Notes: generated from the letters alone by a model not told the origin. DNA of 64,000 nucleotides from Cherax quadricarinatus (GCF_038502225.1 NC_091374.1:7971151-8035150); one strand, 5' to 3'; counted from the first letter of the stretch, positions 25,187 to 35,235 are shown. Numbers and translations are program-made.

Positions 25187-25399
25187 CAGTGGACCCTCGA
25201 ATTTAGTCCTGCCTTTTCTGTATGCAAAACTATTTTTTATCTATAAAATGTATTTTTTGTTAATATTTCCCATAGGAAATAATGTAAATCCAATTAAACC
25301 ATTCCAGACACCCAAAAATATTAACAAAAAATACATTTTATAGATAATAAAAATAGTTTTGCATACAGAAAAGGCAGGACTAAATTCGAGGGTCCACTG
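25187..25399. mobile_element. Tigger/pogo-type MITE
   Basis: 213 bp with near-perfect terminal inverted repeats of about 80 bp, starting CAGTGGACCCTCGAATTTAG. The centre has TTGGATTTACATTATTTCC in complement, the same subterminal motif as in the Tigger element at 57433-60578. TA precedes the left end; the right flank is TT, so the TA duplication is not intact. No coding sequence; it would depend on a Tigger transposase. Confidence 0.85.
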
Positions 25400-25446
25400 T
25401 TTTCTGAACGTATATATGCATAGTTTCCTGATTGCCATTGATATTT

Positions 25447-25740
25447 TTTTGCGAGCTCAGGTTGTAATGATTCACGAAATCGTAATGACACGATTGCAAA
25501 CAAACCATACTACGGGTGGGGATAGAACCCGCAATCAGTGTGTCTCAAAACTCCAGACCGTCGCGTAAAAACTTGCATTTGTGGTCACAGTGGTGCCTAT
25601 GCTAACCTTCCTATGGTGTAGAAATATACCTAGTTGGACGAATCTTATTGTGGCTAGCTGGTCCAGTGGCTAACGCGATGGTCTGGTGTTTTGAGACACT
25701 GATTGCAGGTTCTATCCGCGCCCGTGGTATGGTTTCAGGT
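25447..25740. repeat. Inverted pair of tRNA-like sequences
   Basis: Right copy (about 25650-25735, +): box A-like AGTGGCTAACGCGATGG, TTTTGAGACACTGATTGC and box B-like GGTTCTATCC. Left copy (about 25500-25570, -) has the complement with GGATAGAACCCGCAATCAG. Both have mutated box B, so these are tRNA-derived SINE heads and not functional tRNAs. A related fragment (ATGGTTAACACGTTGGTCTG) is at 39403-39422. Confidence 0.55.
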
Positions 25741-25889
25741 TGTAATGCAATGTTATTTAATATTCTTAAGAAGCAGATTTGGTGTTAATGGTTATTCCAA
25801 TTTTTTAACTTTTCGTAAGCTCACCTTTCCCAGAGACGGTACTGTGTCTTTGGTCTGTCCCGTGTACCAACTCCATAACTGTTTTTGTT

Positions 25890-26290
25890 AAGGTGAATCC
25901 TTATTAATAATTTGTTCTACCATACGTAAAGTCTGTGCGAGCCTTCCTGCAGTCTTCTATCATCTACAATTTCAACTTATATTATTTTGGTATCATCCGC
26001 CACACAAATATGAAAGCGTTTCTTGCAACTGTGAGGCCATAATATACACTAGGAAAAATATGACGCCCAACACTGACCTTGCGGAGCTTCACTGGGTATT
26101 TCCCATCCCGGTACTTCGTCCTTTACAGCTTTTTATCTGTTACCTTGGCTTGCTTCTTTAGCTTTCTAAGTAAACTTGTATTTAATACAGAATCAGTGCT
26201 ACTAGCCCTCTTGTTCCTGTTTGGCCTCTGGTCTGTATAAGGTGTGTAAGGCGCGACCATATAATTATATGTTGAACTCCATGCTGGTGG
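25890..26290 (-). mobile_element. Decayed LINE reverse transcriptase fragment
   Basis: Minus strand retains EAPQGQ (the PQG block, about 26090) and, about 30 codons later, CVADDTKII (about 25985), with stops and frameshifts between. Only these two RT blocks are recognisable. An old insertion. Confidence 0.6.
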
Positions 26291-26566
26291 CAGTAAAGAT
26301 GTATGCTTGGAGTGCCGTTGTTTTCAGCTTAATATGTTGAATATATTTTTAAAAGTTTCCAGAGGCCCTTTCCTGCAGTCTGTCACTATTTCCCAGGAAA
26401 ATATTTTATTGCCGTTTCGATATTTCCCTGTTCACTATTTTCTATTATAGCCTCTTGTTCTTACTGATACTGATAAAAAATAAATTTTTCTTAACGAATC
26501 CTTTTATGATCTTATATGTGGTTACGTCATCTCTTTTTGAGCTCTAAACCAACAAGGACAATCATT

Positions 26567-26863
26567 GAACATTAAAATGGTATAAAATACCGACAGGTTG
26601 TTAGGTAAGACACATATGCAACAGTTAGGTATCTTTATTATGAAACGTTTCGCCTACACAGTAGGCTTCTTCAGTCAAGTACAGAAAAGTTGATAGAAGC
26701 AGAAGATGCTTGAAGACGATGTAATCAGTCCATCAGACTGATTACATCGTCTTCAAGTATCTTCTGCTTCTATCAACTTTTCTGTACTTGACTGAAGAAG
26801 CCTACTGTGTAGGCGAAACGTTTCATAATAAAGATACCTAACTGTTGCATATGTGTCTTACCT
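26567..26863. mobile_element. Fold-back element A2 (PLE-related)
   Basis: Flanked by a 16-bp perfect duplication AACAAGGACAATCATT (26551-26566 and 26864-26879). Left arm: GAACATTAAAATGGTATAAA, TACCGACAGG, GTAAGACACATATGCAAC and so on; the right arm is its reverse complement over about 135 nt around the centre GTCCATCAGACTGAT (about 26735), ending TGTGTCTTACCT without the outermost tail. Same left terminus as A1. Confidence 0.88.
26792..26818 (+). ncRNA. Hammerhead-like hairpin in A2
   Basis: CTGAAGA (26792-26798) fits the hammerhead CTGANGA box exactly; 6-bp stem GCCTAC/GTAGGC (26800-26805 with 26809-26814), loop TGT; GAAA at 26815-26818, then CGTTTC. An inverted copy lies in the left arm (about 26644-26676). 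Stem III and the cleavage triplet are not clear. Confidence 0.45.
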
Positions 26864-26879
26864 AACAAGGACAATCATT

Positions 26880-28084
26880 ATTTTGTATTTTCTTCATAAT
26901 TAATAAATTCTTATCTCTGGGAATCACTTTGCATAAAATATTGAGGGTTGTTATGATTTATCTACACGTTTTATTATGCGTACACCACTAACATTTATGT
27001 TTTCTAAACATTTCATGGTTTTTGGCATGTCATATACTTTTAAGCAGATATCCTCTGTTTTGACCCTCTTTATTAGTTTTGCATTATCTGTAATCAATGT
27101 CAAGGATAACTGTATGAGTTTACGAGGTGATTACGTAAATGTTCATTCATTTAGATACCTACTTCTCACTGTTTTATTTAAATATTCTTTTATCCGTTGT
27201 TTTAACTTTCATGTTATCCTAGTTTTCTAATTTGTTCATTTGTCTTGAGTTGAGTGGTAGTGTCAGGTGCTCGTCAGGAGAGTCTTAACACTTAATCATA
27301 CGAAACAAGTGTAACTTTTAAGTCGTCGGTATAAAAGCGGAGACACCGTTGTTGATCTTATGGCTGTGGCTCGGTGATTCTGGTGCTATGGCTGGGCGCA
27401 AACGATTGTTACAGTATTAGGCAACTGGGTGCCGTTGACCCAAAAACAGTGACGCAACAGGTAGCAACAGACAAGTGTCTACTCTTGTTATACAATAGTG
27501 TATCCAGTGACTACTGGCGAAGATGAAGGGTTCCTCAGTTGTCTTCATTCTGGTGTGCCTATGAAGCCTTTCTCAAAAGCACCAACTAAAAACTGGGTTT
27601 CAGTAGGGTCATTAGTGACGGCCTGGGCCCGAGCTCCTGGAAGACTATGTCTGACCACTTCTGGCTGACAGGCGTCGGTCGAAGGTGAAGTGTCCAATGC
27701 ATTCTTGCAATCAAGGAATATGAAGTCCGCCCACCCCTCTGAAAGTGATTAACTATTTATAACTACAGGAGTAGAACTGTTGTTGTTAGTGTGCAGAACT
27801 ATTGTGCAGCGTATCTATGGGCATTTTCTATATTATTTACTAGTTTCTTAGGTGCGGTTACCGAATCATCACTGCACGTTCCAATTTTAACGCTGATAGT
27901 GAATTTTTTTTTTTTTTCATTTCTCTATTTTTTTCTACATTCTAGCAAAATTAGTTTCGCAGTCATTTACATCTGTTCTGTAAATATAAGATTTTAAGTT
28001 AAAGAATAGGTCGAGGGTTGTAGGCGTATGTTTGTAGTGTATAGTTTGATAATTGACAACTCATAGTGGTCACTAGATTCTTAG
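26880..28084. other. No recognised feature
   Basis: AT-rich sequence with no coding frame above background and no recognised repeat. Confidence 0.5.
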
Positions 28085-28375
28085 TGATAAACAAGACACA
28101 TTAGCAACACCTGGGTATATTTATTCTGAAGACGTTTCGCCACCCAGTGATTTTTATCAGTTCATTACAGAGGTTATTTGACGGAATTGAAACTGAAGAC
28201 AAGAGAAGACGAGGTAATTAGTTCCTCAGCCTAGATGAAGGTGTTCATCGATGACCTTAGTCAAGACTACTATGTATTGGATTGATGAAACAGTTGATTG
28301 GCGAAACGTCTTCAGAATAAAGAAACCCTGGTGTTTTCCATGTATCAGAATAACACATCATCTTGTCGGTATTAC
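28085..28375. mobile_element. Fold-back-like element C, imperfect
   Basis: Left part is the inverted terminal motif (AAGACACATTAGCAACACC, then GACGTTTCGCCACCCAGTGA, i.e. the complement of CTGATAA-stem-GAAACG); right part repeats GGCGAAACGTCTTCAGAATA in plus orientation and ends near CTTGTCGGTATTAC. The arms are diverged and no target-site duplication was found. Confidence 0.6.
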
Positions 28376-28389
28376 ATATATACTGTTAC

Positions 28390-29600
28390 TGCTTCCACAT
28401 TCCTAGCAGTGTACATAACCCAAGACGGAGGAAGAAGAGAAAAATAATGAGAAGGAATACAAGGAAGAGTAAGACTGAAGAAGAGGACGATGAAAATACT
28501 GAAATTTCCTTGTTGAGTCCAGCAGGTTCTTAATTAACACAGTACTACGATTCGTTGACCACCTGCTTTGTTAGGGCATGACAGTGGCTACCCATCCTCT
28601 TAAGGAACGTATCTCACTTTGGCTAAAGAACGTCGGATGTGTGACGCTGAGAATACAATGAAACCGAACCAAACCAGAATAACATACATCAAGAAATTTG
28701 CTTAAAACTGTATGTAAAAAATTAACGTTGGTTTTAGGACACTGGTGGTGTAGCAGTATTTGCACGAATATTAATGCATCTCTATCCAGCTGTATCAGTA
28801 CACAGTAACAGATCCTACTAAAGATGTGGATATGTAGTTTGGAAAGTGTGATGTGGTGTAGTGGCAAAGCAGCAACTCTGTACTGATGTTGTCAAACCAG
28901 TTTTTTTTATGGTATTGTTATCGTGTGACGTCGCTACCACCCCCTAACACCCAGCCCAGCCAACCTACTCAAGGTTATGAGATCATATTGCCATAGTTTT
29001 ATTTAAGTATGAAACATGAAACATCGACTGGGATTCGAGGCCTGGCTACGTCTCACTGCCCAGGGGAACGCCCTCATTATCGTTCCAGCCATCCAGGTTT
29101 AGAATCAGCCCATCCTTTTGTAAATATGGAACTTATTGTTTTTTATGAATAAACAAAGCTCGTGTCTCCCAGGTTGCAAAGTTACCTTCCGTTGATTTAA
29201 TTTAAATTGCTAGCGAGTCATTTTTGGATACTTTGAGCTTAGTCTAACCCTTAAACAAGTAATATTTAATTCTGTGTTCGGTTTGGATCGATCAAAAAGT
29301 AACAGACGTAAACGCGTTAGTGAACCGATAGAACTTGAGGACTTGTTGGTAGAGTAGCCAGACATTGATACCTGTCTGCCTTCACACGCATCACTGAGCC
29401 GCAGAGACTTAGGTTCACACTTCACCTCGCTAGATGGTTTAAATGTTTTCTTTGTACTTGAAAGATATTTCCTTGACCGAAACGTTGTCATAATAAAGAC
29501 TTACAATGTTTCATGTGACTTCAACTACTTTGCCGTCCCTTCCTCATATTAACTCAAAGTGGGTAGTCAAGATGAAGTAGCCCTGGGCATGGCTACTTAT
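28390..29600. other. No recognised gene; one possible PLE tail
   Basis: No coding frame. At 29470-29500 GACCGAAACGTTGTCATAAT followed by AAAGAC resembles the PLE-type arm, so the preceding few hundred bases may be an old PLE tail. Otherwise unremarkable. Confidence 0.35.
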
Positions 29601-29766
29601 CCTGGGCGTAGCTACATACCTTGGTATAAAATACCGACAAGTTGATGAGTACGACCTATGTGCAACAGTTAAGCATCTTTATTGCTGAGACGTTAAGACC
29701 ACACGGTAGGCTTCTTCACTCAAATACAGAGTATAGATGAAAATAAATGGTATAAAATACCGACAC

Positions 29767-30216
29767 AATGGAAACATTGCCAAACATGTTTCCAGCATCT
29801 TTTCCAATACCTCATTCCAAGTATCTACCTCCACAACCACGACCATCAAGGACATCACCAGTAGTAGACAGGACAAGTTTCCAACCTCTGCAGGGGTATA
29901 CATAATCCCTTGTAATGACTGCAACAAATTATACGTGGGCGAAACATCAAGAGACCTCCAAACACGTATTTCAGAACACCAATACTCAAGCAGGACTGAC
30001 GATACAAGGAATGCCTGTGTACAACATCGCAATTCACACAACCATTTAATTAACTACAGAAACTCAAGACTTATCGCCACAGAAGACAACACTCAATACC
30101 TAAGAATCCTGGAATCATCGCTTATCTCTATAACCAACAATTTCAACCAGAACAATGGCTTCTATAACATAGCTGAACCACTTGCCAAGAAACTTCTTCA
30201 TCGCTATCCCACATAA
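29767..30216 (+). pseudogene. PLE2 C-terminal GIY-YIG endonuclease domain
   Basis: Uninterrupted frame encoding the C-terminus of a PLE protein: a Thr/Ser-rich linker, then SAGVYIIPCNDCNKLYVGET (GIY-YIG core; C-x2-C pair) and SRDLQTRISEHQYSSR, then EDNTQYLRILESSLI and GFYNIAEPLAKKLLHR before the stop at 30214-30216. The RT domain is missing through 5' truncation; the ATG at 29737 falls in the inverted tail and is not native. GIY-YIG nucleases make the nick used for target-primed insertion. The frame is intact, so the insertion is probably young. Confidence 0.85.
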
Positions 30217-30410
30217 GAACATAGAACACTGCAGAAGGTCTGCCCACAACTTATCCAATACCCCTTCCAAGCTACCCAAGATTTTAGACTATAACCCCAC
30301 CCGGTAGATCATAAGATGCAGCATTCTCCACCTGACCTCAACATTCTGAACCTGACTTCAAATACTCACGTACCTTCCTCCCCAGGTAGATCTGTTTGTG
30401 ACTTGAAAAA

Positions 30411-30431
30411 GTCCACTGCGTGGGCGAAACG
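30411..30431 (+). ncRNA. Hammerhead-like hairpin in PLE2 3' region
   Basis: TTGAAAA at 30403-30409, 6-bp stem GTCCAC/GTGGGC (one G-T pair), GAAA at 30426-30429, then CGTTGTC, which contains a GTC triplet as in hammerhead cleavage sites. Stem I is not evident. Confidence 0.4.
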
Positions 30432-30909
30432 TTGTCAATAAAGGATCACATTAAACTGCTTATGTGTTTATGTCTCTACAGAGTATAGGTTGAAGGCAGC
30501 AGAAATGACGCGGTAATGATGATATCATCAGTCCATCAACCTTGTAGAAATAGTTGGAGAGTGTCAGTCTCTCAGCCTGGAGGCTGAAATGATCATCTTT
30601 ACCTCGTCTGCTGCCTTCAACCTATACTCTGTATTCGAGTGAAGTCGCCTACCGTGCAGGCGAAACGTCTCAACAATAAAGATTCCCAACTGTTGCACAT
30701 GTGTCGTACTTATCAACCTGGACGGGGACGTAGTCGAGCCCTGGGTTAAGTTAGGTTTTCTCATGTAAGAAGACATCACACTGACCACTGGTGGCCATAT
30801 TGTCCTTCCACAACAGCACTTCTGTTACTGACCACTGATGACCCACCTACCCACAACATACCCATCAGATTTAAAAAGCGCAATTAATGTACTGTTTTTC
30901 ACTTCCTAA

Positions 30910-31065
30910 AACCCAAGTGTGGATGTTATAACAGGTTTTCCTGAATACCTTCATAGATATTAGCGTCGTCATTGTCAAAGAGGAACGTCAGATCCCAAAA
31001 AACGCTGGCCTCCGCTCTGATTTAGCACGCTCACACATGCCTACTTCTCAAACCTCTACCATTTA
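30910..31065 (-). mobile_element. Decayed 3' fragment of L-R LINE
   Basis: CCTGAATACCTTCATAGATA and GCACGCTCACACATGCC match, with many changes, the 3' region of the L-R LINE near 8500-8600 and 63300-63400. Non-coding remnant. Confidence 0.5.
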
Positions 31066-31165
31066 AAGGATACACTGATGCTGGCGAAGGGTTTTTGGGC
31101 CTAAGGAATTTGAGCTTCCCTCTCCTCGAATCAGACCTGATTGCTTCCCATTCCGAGGGCGCTGT

Positions 31166-31485
31166 TATAACGGGGCTGTTTGGTAGCTGTAGAGCGGGTA
31201 GTTAAATGATATACTTCTTCGGAGGCTTCTTAGTTTATTGTTAAGTAGTGGTGGGTTACACAGGCTTGTGTGTTTGTGCCCATGGCCCGGGCAGGGCCAT
31301 GCCCACGAGAGAGAGCTGGGAGTACTTGTGTCTTGATGCCAGGCCGCTGTGAGAGTGAGAGCGAGGCAAGTCTGGGCATACTGAAGTGGCAAGGCCTATA
31401 GATGGCAGCACTTGAGTGGCGCGAAATATGAACTAAGCTGGCAGACAGCATGGGCTGTCTGTGCAGACAGTACAGGCTGTCTACA
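31166..31485 (-). repeat. Terminal direct repeat (3' LTR if minus-oriented)
   Basis: Starts TATAACGGGGCTGTTTGG and ends CAGGCTGTCTACA on the plus strand; contains CATGGCCCGGGCAGGGCCAT, a perfect palindrome-like core. Differs from its partner by only about two bases, which points to a recent insertion. Confidence 0.85.
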
Positions 31486-32679
31486 TACGCTCGGCCACCT
31501 ATCGCGCGTCGTCCCGACGCGACAATACTGGTAGTAAAAGAAACTCGGTCTCTCTCTCGTAGGAACAGGGCACAGAACACAAAATAAAAACATATATATA
31601 CATATGGACATGGAAAAAAAACTTCCTACAGGGAGGGAAGAAAAAACATGTGGGGTGTGCTAAACATCGTGGTCATAGGCAATGAGCATCGAAGTGCATC
31701 ACTGCACGCCTTCCTGCGTCTGGACAGATACTGCAACACGGGAGACATCGCTGCGGCTGAGCTGTGACGTAACAGGGTACGGTCTCTGGAACGGTGAAGC
31801 AGTCATCGTAGGAGTCGCTGCAGGTTTTCACTCAACCTGGGGCACGACATGCTGGTGCCCTCGAGTGAGGCGTCGACAAAACTCGGCAACTGGGCAGGAC
31901 TTCTGGCAAGCGACTCAGGAGGACACTTCTCGACTGGTACTGTCGCTGGGCTATCACTGCCGGCGAGCGTGGAGCGAGTTGTGGAGCGAGTCGTGGCAGA
32001 GACGACTGGGCGAAACATCTGGGAGTCGTAACATCATACACCAGACTGCAGTGAGAGAGCTAGCAGTCAAAGTGACATCTTCTTTGTGCAGGCTGCTCAC
32101 TGAAGCTTGTGACACGAGGCTGACACAGCGCCTGCCGACAGGCCTGGCTGCGGCTTGACGAGTATCATCTCTCGACAGGTGGAGTTATAGCAGAGGTTAG
32201 TCTAAGCGTCCCCAGACTTGTTTCTCTACATATAACTGCACTCTGAAGGTCTGGAGGTGAAGTGAAACAAATCTCGATGGGAATCGTAGCAGGTACGATT
32301 CTACAGAACATCACGAGCGACGAGCATAAAAGCTTTCTGTACAAGGGGGCTCATACGCTCAGGGCTGAGAAATCAGCTGTCAAACACACTGGTCACGGGT
32401 GACTTAGTGGTACAACTCAAGGGTCTGACCACAGACCTCACTGGACACACGGAACTTTAAAAACACACCGCTGTACATACGGTACAACATGGCTTAACTA
32501 GCAAATGATGCTTTTCTGCGCATAAAACTGACTAAGACATACTAAAATGTGAGAACACTGACTGAGAGGAATTAATTAACACACGACATATATTTTCTCT
32601 CAATCTTCTCGACAATACTGAAATAATTACTAGAACACTCGATGTGACATCATGTGATGTCAGGCGTGATGTCGCAAGG

Positions 32680-32816
32680 TGACGTCAGCAGCACTGTGAC
32701 GTCAGCAGACAACGTGAGGTGACGTCAGGCAGACATCGAGAGGTGACGTCAGCAGACATCGTGAGGTGACGTCAGCAGACATCTCGAGGTGACGTCAGGC
32801 AGACATCGTGACGTCA
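32680..32816. promoter_or_regulatory. Array of seven TGACGTCA (CRE) sites
   Basis: Perfect palindromes at 32680, 32697, 32720, 32744, 32767, 32790 and 32809, spaced 17, 23, 24, 23, 23 and 19 bp. The repeating unit is GTGAGGTGACGTCAGCAGAC plus ATC. TGACGTCA is the consensus site of CREB/ATF bZIP proteins; whether it is used here is inference. Confidence 0.6.
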
Positions 32817-33507
32817 TGAAGTCGGGCAGCATCGTGGGTGGCGTCGATGTGATGCGGGCAGCAGACCACAGCATGAGGCCTGGGACATCTGGTAACTCAC
32901 GTGGCTTTGTAGGTCTACGTGACATCGGCCACACCCACGTGACGTCGTAATCCACGTAGCTTCGAGTGGCCTCGGGCACTCGGATACACAGCACTGGCAA
33001 TGAATTCACACGAAAAACAGCAGAAAACACAGCAGAGGGAGTGGGCAGTGGTGAGTGGTGTATGGTAGGCTAGGAGCGTGGTGAGTGTATGGCAGGGCGA
33101 GCATCTAGCCATTCCTCCTCCTCCTCCTCCTCCACCCACAACCACGTGGAGAAGCTCACACTGGACGCAGAAATCACCACAAAACTCACCTCTGGCTTGC
33201 TGAAACAGCTGTGCTGAGCTGAACAACAGCAACATACAAGTGACGCTGAACACGTGACTTGAGAAACAGCGTGGGACACTGTAGCGTGAGACGCTGGGAC
33301 GCCACTCACAATTCTCGGAGAATTTCGGCAAATTTCGGCTGGATCCTGCTTGTACCTGTGTCTGGATGCTCAAACGTGCAGACACGACATCAGGATAACT
33401 CGTTGAGAGACGGATGCTTCTTGTGTAGGGTGATGAAGTGAAGATGACTTCATACCTCTCCCTCTCTCTCCAGGCAAACACATGCTGCAAGCACCGCTGT
33501 CACCATT

Positions 33508-33827
33508 TATAACGGGCTTGTTTGGTAGCTGTAGAGCGGGTAGTTAAATGATATACTTCTTCGGAGGCTTCTTAGTTTATTGTTAAGTAGTGGTGGGTTA
33601 CACAGGCTTGTGTGTTTGTGCCCATGGCCCGGGCAGGGCCATGCCCACGAGAGAGAGCTGGGAGTACTTGTGTCTTGATGCCAGGCCGCTGTGAGAGTGA
33701 GAGCGAGGCAAGTCTGGGCATACTGAAGTGGCAAGGCCTATAGATGGCAGCACTTGAGTGGCGCGAAATATGAACTAAGCTGGCAGACAGCATGGGCTGT
33801 CTGTGCAGACAGTACAGGCTGTCTACA
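33508..33827 (-). repeat. Terminal direct repeat (5' LTR if minus-oriented)
   Basis: Same 320-bp sequence as 31166-31485, starting TATAACGGGCTTGTTTGG. The two frames of about 73-75 codons that appear in both repeats are copies of the same shadow frame and not evidence of a gene. Confidence 0.85.
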
Positions 33828-33831
33828 CTGT

Positions 33832-34581
33832 GACCCTTACGTGTTTAGCGCTTCTTCGTAAATATAATCTTCAAAGGACATGTACATTTTTATATACACC
33901 AGTTATATATATTTTTGTGTTTAAGTCGAATATATGTTTGGGTTATAATGAAAAAAAATAATTGCAAATCTCCATAGGCAGGGGAAGATTAGTTTCGTAG
34001 TCTCTTAGGGTAGAAAAAGACTTTCCATTATATGCAATATATAGGTCCCTGTGGGGGCTATACGTTGTATACAGTACAAATAAAGCAAATTATTTTGTAT
34101 TTTTTATTCATACGAAATTTTGGAAAGCATAAAACATTTTCATAGGCCACGGGCTTTGTGCCTAATATATTATCTATGCATACAAGCTTAGCGAGAAGAT
34201 AAGCTGAGGTTAAGATGATGGAACAGGAGAGTGGCAACCCTTAAATAAAGCTTCCCAGCTTGAGCTGAGACTCACTTACCCTAATGTAGGAAACTCATCC
34301 TGTGAGGTAGAATATGACAATGTCGTAACCTGTTATTTCTACAATGTAACTATCATATGTAAGACGTTAACCTCTGGCAGCAAGACAAGCCATTCACTGG
34401 CATCAAGAAACCTTCCTCCTCCCCTCCCCCTCATCCATTAAGATTAGTTGTAATAGGATACAAGCAGGAAATATTTTATGTATAATTTGTAACGTAGTAG
34501 GATACAAGCAGAAAATATTTTATAAGTTCTAACGTAGCATATGACCATGTTTAGTTTTGTAGTATTATTATTTGCTTACAG
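33832..34581. other. Upstream region of the protease homologue gene
   Basis: No coding frame. A 5' untranslated exon and promoter should lie here or further left, but no convincing TATA/initiator pair can be chosen. The last bases (TATTTGCTTACAG, 34569-34581) are a good splice acceptor. Confidence 0.45.
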
Positions 34582-34884
34582 GATGAGGTGGCTATCATCA
34601 ATGGTAACAGTACTGGCAGTGGTTTGTGTCACTGCCAGAGAACGTCGGCAGGCAGCCGGTGAAGAATGCTTCTGGTGGGTACCAGGTTGCACCAGCCAAG
34701 ACGGCTCGAATCCGGAAACACCTGCTACTTCTGAAGTGACCAACCCAGTGGTTATAAGAAACGAAGCGGCACTGGGTGATCTTACCTACACTAGCTGCAA
34801 CAATGGTGTAGGCACATGTGTACCTTATTACTTGTGTAAAGAGGGTGACATCATTACTGATGGTGCTGGACTTATCGATATAAG
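34582..34884 (+). CDS. Clip-domain serine protease homologue, coding exon 1
   Basis: The acceptor TTGCTTACAG ends at 34581 and the ATG follows at 34583, giving MRWLSSMVTVLAVVCVTARE: a short basic start, a hydrophobic core and a small-residue cleavage region, i.e. a signal peptide for secretion. An ATG at 34541 in the same frame lies before the acceptor, so I prefer 34583. The exon holds the first three cysteines of a clip-type domain (C72, C79, C85 in CNNGVGTCVPYYLC) and ITDGAGLIDIR. The donor is AAG|GTACGT at 34885, and the last Arg codon is split after two bases. Joined with exons 35867-36035 and 36558-37355 it gives a 422-residue protein. Confidence 0.85.
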
Positions 34885-34989
34885 GTACGTCATTTTCCGG
34901 CGTCAGTTGCACAAGTAGGTGTCAGCTTTTGTTCTCAAAATATAACTATCATATAGAATAATACAAGAATAGAACATACAACACTTGTG

Positions 34990-35235
34990 TATCTCACTGC
35001 TGAAACGTTTCGCCTGCACAACAGGTTTCTTTAGTCGAAAACAGGTGAATATAACACTGGAGAAAGTAGAAGATTCTGACCGCCTGTCAAGGCTGAGGAA
35101 CTGATCACCTCAAAATTACTTTTACTGTCTTCAGTATTATATTCTGCATTCAACTGTGAGGAAACCTATCATGTAGGCGAAATATTTCAGTAATAAAGAT
35201 ACTTGTTGCATATGCTTCATATTCAATTTATCGGT
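34990..35235. mobile_element. Degenerate fold-back (A-type) in intron
   Basis: GCTGAAACGTTTCGCCTGCA then CAACAGGTTTCTTTAGTCG (inverted arm) and CTATCATGTAGGCGAAATAT with AATAAAGATACTTGTTGCAT (direct arm) match the A elements with many substitutions. An old member of the family, in the first intron of the protease homologue gene. Confidence 0.6.

Larger units (their letters stand above)
29737..30477 (+). mobile_element. Penelope-like element PLE2, 5'-truncated
   Basis: Flanked by an 11-bp duplication ACAGAGTATAG (29726-29736 and 30478-30488). It begins with GGTATAAAATACCGACA (29749-29765), the inverted tail signature of the fold-backs, then runs directly into PLE coding sequence, and ends after the hairpin GTCCAC-TGC-GTGGGC-GAAACG (30411-30431) and CAATAAAGG. 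It therefore links the non-coding fold-backs to a PLE. Confidence 0.8.
29632..30715. mobile_element. Fold-back element A3 split by a PLE copy
   Basis: Left arm GGTATAAAATACCGACAAGT to CACACGGTAGGCTTCTTCAC (29631-29720) is inverted relative to the right part (30489-30715), which ends CAGGCGAAACGTCTCAAC and GTTGCACATGTGTCGTAC. The hairpin here is GCCT-ACCGTGC-AGGC. Interrupted at 29737 by the PLE copy. An outer duplication was not identified. Confidence 0.7.
31166..33827 (-). mobile_element. Non-coding element with 320-bp direct terminal repeats
   Basis: Two nearly identical 320-bp direct repeats (31166-31485 and 33508-33827) enclose 2.02 kb. A 4-bp CTGT duplication (31162-31165 and 33828-33831) flanks it. 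Read on the minus strand the repeat begins TGTAGACAGCC, and directly after the first repeat comes TGGTGACAGCGGTGC, which looks like a Gypsy/BEL-type primer-binding region; this suggests a minus-oriented LTR retrotransposon. No gag, protease, RT or integrase motif is visible in any frame, so it would be non-autonomous (TRIM/LARD-like). No clear polypurine tract abuts the other repeat. The LTR reading is likely but not proven. Confidence 0.7.

Noticed and set aside
25650..25735. Functional tRNA gene
   Set aside because: Box B is mutated (GGTTCTATCC), the stems do not pair well and the sequence is dispersed; a tRNA-derived repeat is more likely.
31682..32158. gag-like protein in the LTR-like element
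   Set aside because: A 158-codon frame without zinc knuckle, capsid or other retroviral motif, antisense to the likely element direction.
32915..33490. 191-codon frame downstream of the putative primer-binding site
   Set aside because: In a suggestive position for gag, but it is low-complexity (poly-Gly, Ser/Cys-rich) with no recognisable domain.
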